From Acanthaster planci (Eukaryota > Echinodermata > Asteroidea > Valvatida > Acanthasteridae), in NCBI RefSeq assembly GCF_001949145.1, contig NW_019091498.1:762863-774120 (forward strand): a stretch of DNA of 11,258 nt, read 5' to 3'. Of this stretch, positions 7,705 through 11,258 are shown piece after piece (position 1 is the first letter of the stretch; the number at the start of each line of letters is the position of its first letter). Both the position numbers and the translations under genes were made by a program. The notes under the pieces are model-generated. The model did no database searches and was not told where the DNA came from. It saw only the letters and a program-made list of their open reading frames with translations.

Positions 7705-10475
7705 ATTCTTTGACGATTCTGAAGACAAACCAATGCATTAAATTCGTAACCCTTTGAAAATAGTCCATACATGCACTCAACATAGGCGTTTGTAAACGCA
7801 TTGTACAGATGTCAACTAACTTTAATTTCAGTTAAGTTGTTGATGAGTTAATTTGGTTGACTCAGATTTCTGATTTTGTCTTGGACTGTCGCAACTGATT
7901 GCAACTTTCTACCCGGCGGGTAATCTAGTAGTCGTAAAAAGTGGGATACTTGTCATTTTATTTGTTTGCGCTTTTTGAAAACTCCATGCATTTTGAAATG
8001 GCTAAGGTCTTTTATGTCTTCATTGTGACACGTGTGACTCGTGTCCTGCATAAAATGTTCCTAGATAATTTCAATAGACTGTACAAAGATGTATCGTGTT
8101 TCCAAATTGTACATGACTATGGCGTCACTATGCATTACTGTAAGCAGAGCTGTCCATAGAGAGAGTAGCGCCAGCCTCAGGTTTTGGAAACAAAATGGCT
8201 CTTCATAATGTGTGCAGCAGCAGGGCATTGTATATTCACTGGCGCATACACCTGCCAGTTTGTTTCCAACAGTATGGTGACACTCATGTCGCAACTGTCT
8301 GTATACACGGCTCTGTTATTAAGCAGGGTTGAATTGTAAAAGATACACCCTTTCATCTGTAACTGAGCGCGCAACTCTGTTACTGCCCATTCTGGTTGTA
8401 TTTTTACGGTACATTATAAAACAAAAATTCACTTTGGGACTGAATCAAATCCCGTGGTAACTCGCAGCATTCAAATTCCCAAAATGGTGTATTTCCTTAT
8501 ATACATGGTGAATTCATCTGTGTCTCTTTTCCATATCTCTCCTAGCTTTGATGATTGCGTCTTTGCAGACTTACGTCTTGCCGTTCAGGTACAGAATACT
8601 GAATGCACATGATTTACCTAAGCATTTTGTGCAAGAAGCGCGGTTAATGCATATCTTACATAACACTTCAACACTTGGTGAAGCTTGTTAAGCGTGCTAC
8701 GAAGTACGTGTTAAGCTTCAAACTTTTGGCATCATGAACCAGATATGCCGTTTTCAGGCAAACATTCGTCCAATCATTCACTTGCGCTATTTTGACGCGT
8801 CTGAGACTTCACTACCAAAACTGATTAGTGAACTCATGCTGAATTCGTTATTTTGATATGGGAGCTAAAACGCGCGTATCTGCCATTATATTGTTGGTAA
8901 TTCGTTCCATTACACAGGCTGAATTATTCGTAGGTAGCGTCAGATGTGAAAGAAACCGCTTTTATTTTGTCGTCTGCATAGTCAACTACCTTGACTATTA
9001 ATCCAGAGTTGAGCTTTTATTTTGTTTGGGGCGTTGTATAGTTGCGGTTGTACAGATACATAAGAGAGGAACTCTGATAGCGGTTTTTGCTGATATATAC
9101 CAATTGCTTTGTATAATTCTGCACCTTCTTTCAATGCATGCCTTTCAGGTCATCATTTGCCTCTGTATTTCAGCACTTAAACCTTTACTGATTTCGTAAG
9201 TGTGTAGTCAAATAATAGGTGACTGATATCGTAATTAGGATGGGAGATTTTTGTAAACGCCTTGACCATTTTAGATTACAAACAGAATAACTTATATAAG
9301 AAACATTTTTACATTATTGATATTATATATATCGTGAACTATAATTGATTTTTTGGAGTGTAATGCTTGGGTGAGTGGATCAAAGATACTGCTGTAAATG
9401 AAATAATCCTATACTATTGTGTAAATTTAATTGGTTGTTTATATTTTGGAGTTGAAATTATTTTAATAACCTATAAGCTTGATAGAGATATAGATTTTTT
9501 TCTTTTGTGGAAAATTTCATTTCTATAAGAACACTGATTACATGGTGTTGTTCAGTGTTATTCTTAGAAGCATACCTGAGTGAGCGTCCCTCACGAAGTT
9601 GGCCAGCATCCCAACATAGCTGGGTTTTTGCTCCGAGATTTCTGTCTTTGGCTAAGAAGTCTTTTGGTGGTACTTTCCACTCTCAGACTTGAATTTGTAT
9701 TTTAATACTAATTCTGATTTTTGGAATTGGTACTTTTATTCTATAAATACATGTAGTTAGAATTGGGCAGGAAGCCTTTGAATACATTGTTGAAGGAATT
9801 ACCAATGAAAGTTCAAAGTTCACTTCATGTAAAATTTTGTCCAATTTTATTGAACATCAAATTATTCTGCTCATTCACGAATTGAAGAAGCAAAATGTAG
9901 CCGTGATGTATTTAAAAACATTTTGACAATGGATGTAACTTTTGTTATCATTTATAGTGCTTCATTGATTTTGTTTCTGCCATTGCCACTGGCATTCCCT
10001 TTGCATATCATTGATTGGATTATTGTACGCGTTTCGTTAACCCCAAAGTTTGCTGATGTTACGAGACGAAAAATTCAATAAGGCATCAGATTTTATGGCA
10101 TGCTATACATGTATGCTTGTAACAATGACGCTGAACAGCTATTTGTGTAGGGTTGTAGAGGGAGAAAATAGTACTATATCAAGACATCGTGCATACAAAA
10201 ATGATACAATATTCTTAATTCAAATTAAACTCAACATTGATGAACTTATTCCAAACTTAATACGGTATTTCTTGCTGGATCGCTTTGTGTTTCTTTAGTT
10301 GTTTTGAGTATTTTTCGGCGCTTGTATTTGACTTTTATTCAAAAAAATTAATGAAGTGCCAATTACGACGCTTCTTTCTCCATTTCCCCACGGCCAAAGT
10401 TTCATTAACTTTCTGCGTAGCAATCCACAAAACCCTCTAGGTGAAATAAAAGAAATTTGCCTGTTTGTTTCAGAG
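7705..10475. other. AT-rich non-coding DNA, no gene recognised
   Basis: About 2.8 kb with only short, unrelated open frames (the longest about 80 codons) on either strand, none with a recognisable motif. Small inverted repeats occur at 7811-7838, at 7910-7922 (TACCCGGCGGGTA) and at 8680-8719 (GAAGCTT arms), and all are within what random sequence could give. I see no RNA gene, exon or transposon end. Confidence 0.5.
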
Positions 10476-10555
10476 TTATCAGTGGCGCAGTCTGAAAGCG
10501 CTGCATTTATTTAATAGTTCGAGATGCTAGGTTCGAATACCGGGCAAAGACCATT
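10476..10555 (+). pseudogene. tRNA-like module 1
   Basis: A box TGGCGCAGTCTG at 10483-10494. The D-arm folds with a perfect GCGC/GCGC stem around a nine-base loop. An anticodon-like stem GCATT/GATGC encloses a 15-base loop, too long for a tRNA. The B box GGTTCGAATAC at 10530-10540 departs from consensus at its 3' end. The flanks do not pair as an acceptor stem, so it is not a functional tRNA. No clear T-run terminator follows closely. Confidence 0.6.
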
Positions 10556-10615
10556 TATGCGTTTTATTGATTTATGTGCGGGGGCAATTATTAAAAATAT
10601 CACCCTGCTGTCGGA

Positions 10616-10685
10616 GTTGGTAGTGGCGCAATGTGGAACTACAATAAATGTTAAATCGTGGGTTTGAACCTGGTAGTTTCCTTTT
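10616..10685 (+). pseudogene. tRNA-like module 2, most degenerate
   Basis: The A box TGGCGCAATGTGG at 10623-10635 is close to that of module 1. The B box is eroded (GGTTTGAACC at 10661-10670), and the A-to-B distance is only 38 bases, indicating deletions. A TTTT run at 10682-10685 could end Pol III transcription. No cloverleaf can be drawn. Confidence 0.5.
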
Positions 10686-10749
10686 AATTCAAATTTATAA
10701 ATTTAAACCGAAAGGTTTAGTATAAAAAAAAATCCGTGGCCTTTTATAG

Positions 10750-10828
10750 ATATTTGTGGCTCAGCGTGGAAGCGCCGTGCCCACAATCGTGGGATGCTGG
10801 GTTCGAATCCCAAAGTGGCACCCTTTTT
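10750..10828 (+). pseudogene. tRNA-like module 3
   Basis: A box TGGCTCAGCGTGG at 10757-10769 and a perfect-consensus B box GGTTCGAATCC at 10800-10810, 43 bases apart as in tRNA genes. The T-arm pairs TGGG with CCCA around TTCGAAT. The anticodon region instead forms CCCAC/GTGGG with a four-base loop, and the acceptor flanks do not pair. A TTTTT run at 10824-10828 follows and could act as a Pol III terminator. It is the best-preserved promoter-like module of the array. Confidence 0.65.
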
Positions 10829-10894
10829 AAATTTTCAAATGATGAAATCAAATCTAAGGGTTAAGTTTTAAAAAAAGTTAAATTTCGTTTGGGG

Positions 10895-10976
10895 ATGTTC
10901 GTGGCTGTGTGTGAAAGTGTCGAATTTGAAACCCAGAGATGATGGGTTCGAATCCCGGTGAAGACATCCTTTTTTT
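10895..10976 (+). pseudogene. tRNA-like module 4
   Basis: A-box-like TGGCTGTGTGTG at 10902-10913, weaker than in the other modules. The perfect-consensus B box GGTTCGAATCC at 10945-10955 lies 43 bases downstream. A seven-T run at 10970-10976 follows. A TTTGAAA segment sits roughly where an anticodon loop would be, but its flanks do not form a stem. Confidence 0.6.
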
Positions 10977-11038
10977 ATATTGCACTTTACAAAATGAAAT
11001 CGAAAGATTAAGTAAGAGAAAATGCCCAAAACAGATTG

Positions 11039-11153
11039 GGGACCCAAATGGTGGAGTGGTTAAGACCACGGCTTGGGAACCACTGGATCTGGGATCGAAT
11101 CCCGGCTAAAGGTGGAGGGGTGTGTCGGACTTGAAGTCCGCCACCCCGGGTCC
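11039..11153 (+). pseudogene. tRNA-like module 5 inside flanking inverted repeats
   Basis: A box TGGTGGAGTGG at 11049-11059 fits the tRNA consensus, and the TGG-GAGTGGTTAAG segment resembles tRNA-Ser/Leu D-arms. The B box GGATCGAATCC at 11092-11102 has one mismatch, and the T-arm CTGGG/CCCGG folds. GTGGT/ACCAC forms a perfect D-arm-like hairpin. The anticodon stem does not pair. GGGACCC at 11039-11045 can pair with GGGTCC at 11148-11153, enclosing the whole unit. CCCAAAAC at 11025-11032 likewise matches GTTTTGGG of the satellite, so the module sits within extended imperfect inverted repeats. Confidence 0.55.
11117..11147 (+). repeat. Two-step perfect hairpin after module 5
   Basis: GGGGTG at 11117-11122 pairs with CACCCC at 11142-11147. 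CGGACT at 11126-11131 pairs with AGTCCG at 11135-11140 around the loop TGA. The two six-pair helices are separated by a TGT/C internal loop. It sits between the tRNA-like module and the satellite. It may be part of the body of a tRNA-derived repeat. There is no T run after it to suggest a bacterial-type terminator, and none would be expected. Confidence 0.7.
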
Positions 11154-11258
11154 GTTTTGGGTCCGTTTTGGGTCCGTTTTGGGTCCGTTTTGGGTCCGTT
11201 TTGGGTCCGTTTTGGGTCCGTTTTGGGTCCGTTTTGGGTCCGTTTTGGGTCCGTTTTG
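11148..11258 (+). repeat. 11-bp satellite GGGTCCGTTTT, ten perfect copies, open at the window end
   Basis: Ten uninterrupted identical copies of GGGTCCGTTTT, plus one further base, run to the end of the window, so the full array length is unknown. Each copy has a GGG run and one CpG. The absence of any divergence contrasts with the eroded tRNA-like modules beside it. This indicates recent expansion, active homogenisation, or an assembly that ended in the repeat. Confidence 0.95.

Larger units (their letters stand above)
10476..11110 (+). repeat. Tandem array of five tRNA-like Pol III modules
   Basis: Five modules in the same orientation each carry an A-box-like TGGYNNA motif and a B-box-like GGTTCGAATCC motif. 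A boxes start at 10483, 10623, 10757, 10902 and 11049, a period of 140, 134, 145 and 147 bases. B boxes start at 10530, 10661, 10800, 10945 and 11092. The last three modules share an A-to-B distance of exactly 43 bases, the spacing of a real tRNA gene. Modules 3 and 4 are followed by T runs and by related spacers (an ATGAAATC core and TTAAGT). The modules lack proper acceptor and anticodon stems, so they look like tRNA-derived repeats (SINE-head-like) amplified in tandem rather than functional tRNA genes. Confidence 0.75.

Noticed and set aside
5722-10475. A third PKC tail or another coding exon
   Set aside because: I searched by eye for NFD, TPTD and F-x-G-F-S/T motifs and for good acceptor-plus-frame combinations and found none.
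10878-11069. Minus-strand open frame containing SPGFEP
   Set aside because: This peptide is the familiar reverse translation of a tRNA B box (GGTTCGAATCC) and comes from the repeat, not from a gene.
10476-11110. Functional tRNA genes
   Set aside because: A and B boxes are good, but no module forms a seven-pair acceptor stem, and the anticodon stems are absent or have loops of the wrong size.
11148-11258. CRISPR array
   Set aside because: The repeats are 11 bp and directly abutting, with no spacers, in an animal-type genome. This is a simple satellite.

Overview
The window looks like nuclear DNA from an animal, most likely an invertebrate. It is AT-leaning, has no dense coding, and carries two short exons preceded by classic pyrimidine-rich splice acceptors. 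The species cannot be named from the sequence. The exons resemble chordate conventional protein kinase C closely enough that an invertebrate chordate or other deuterostome is a reasonable guess, but other bilaterians are not excluded.

The only protein-coding material I can support is two alternative last coding exons of one conventional PKC gene on the + strand (2317-2469 and 5572-5721). Each begins in phase 0 with AAA right after an AG acceptor. Each encodes a complete C-terminal V5 tail of 50 or 49 residues, with NFD motif, turn motif LTPTD and hydrophobic motif F-x-G-F-S/T-Y, and each has its own stop codon. They align without gaps, with 22 of 49 residues identical. The upstream tail is like vertebrate PKC alpha/beta-II and the downstream one like beta-I, in the same order as the two alternative exons of vertebrate PRKCB. 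A shared kinase body encoded outside the window would be spliced to one tail or the other. The downstream acceptor follows a 257-base stretch with no AG dinucleotide, which suggests a distant branch point and regulated splicing.

Layout: 1-2316 is intron. It holds an imperfect inverted repeat pair (753-823 / 1141-1221), a tiny TTAA-flanked palindrome with telomere-like arms (1259-1317) and a degenerate 30-bp minisatellite (1643-1790). 2317-2469 is the first tail exon, followed by possible 3' UTR with several poly(A) signals. 2470-5571 is also intron for the downstream isoform. 5572-5721 is the second tail exon. 5722 to about 10475 is AT-rich 3' UTR and intergenic DNA with no recognisable gene. 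10476-11258 is a tandem array of five diverged tRNA-like modules, each with a Pol III A box and B box, at a 134-147 bp period. The last module is followed by a hairpin and then by an 11-bp satellite that runs off the window.
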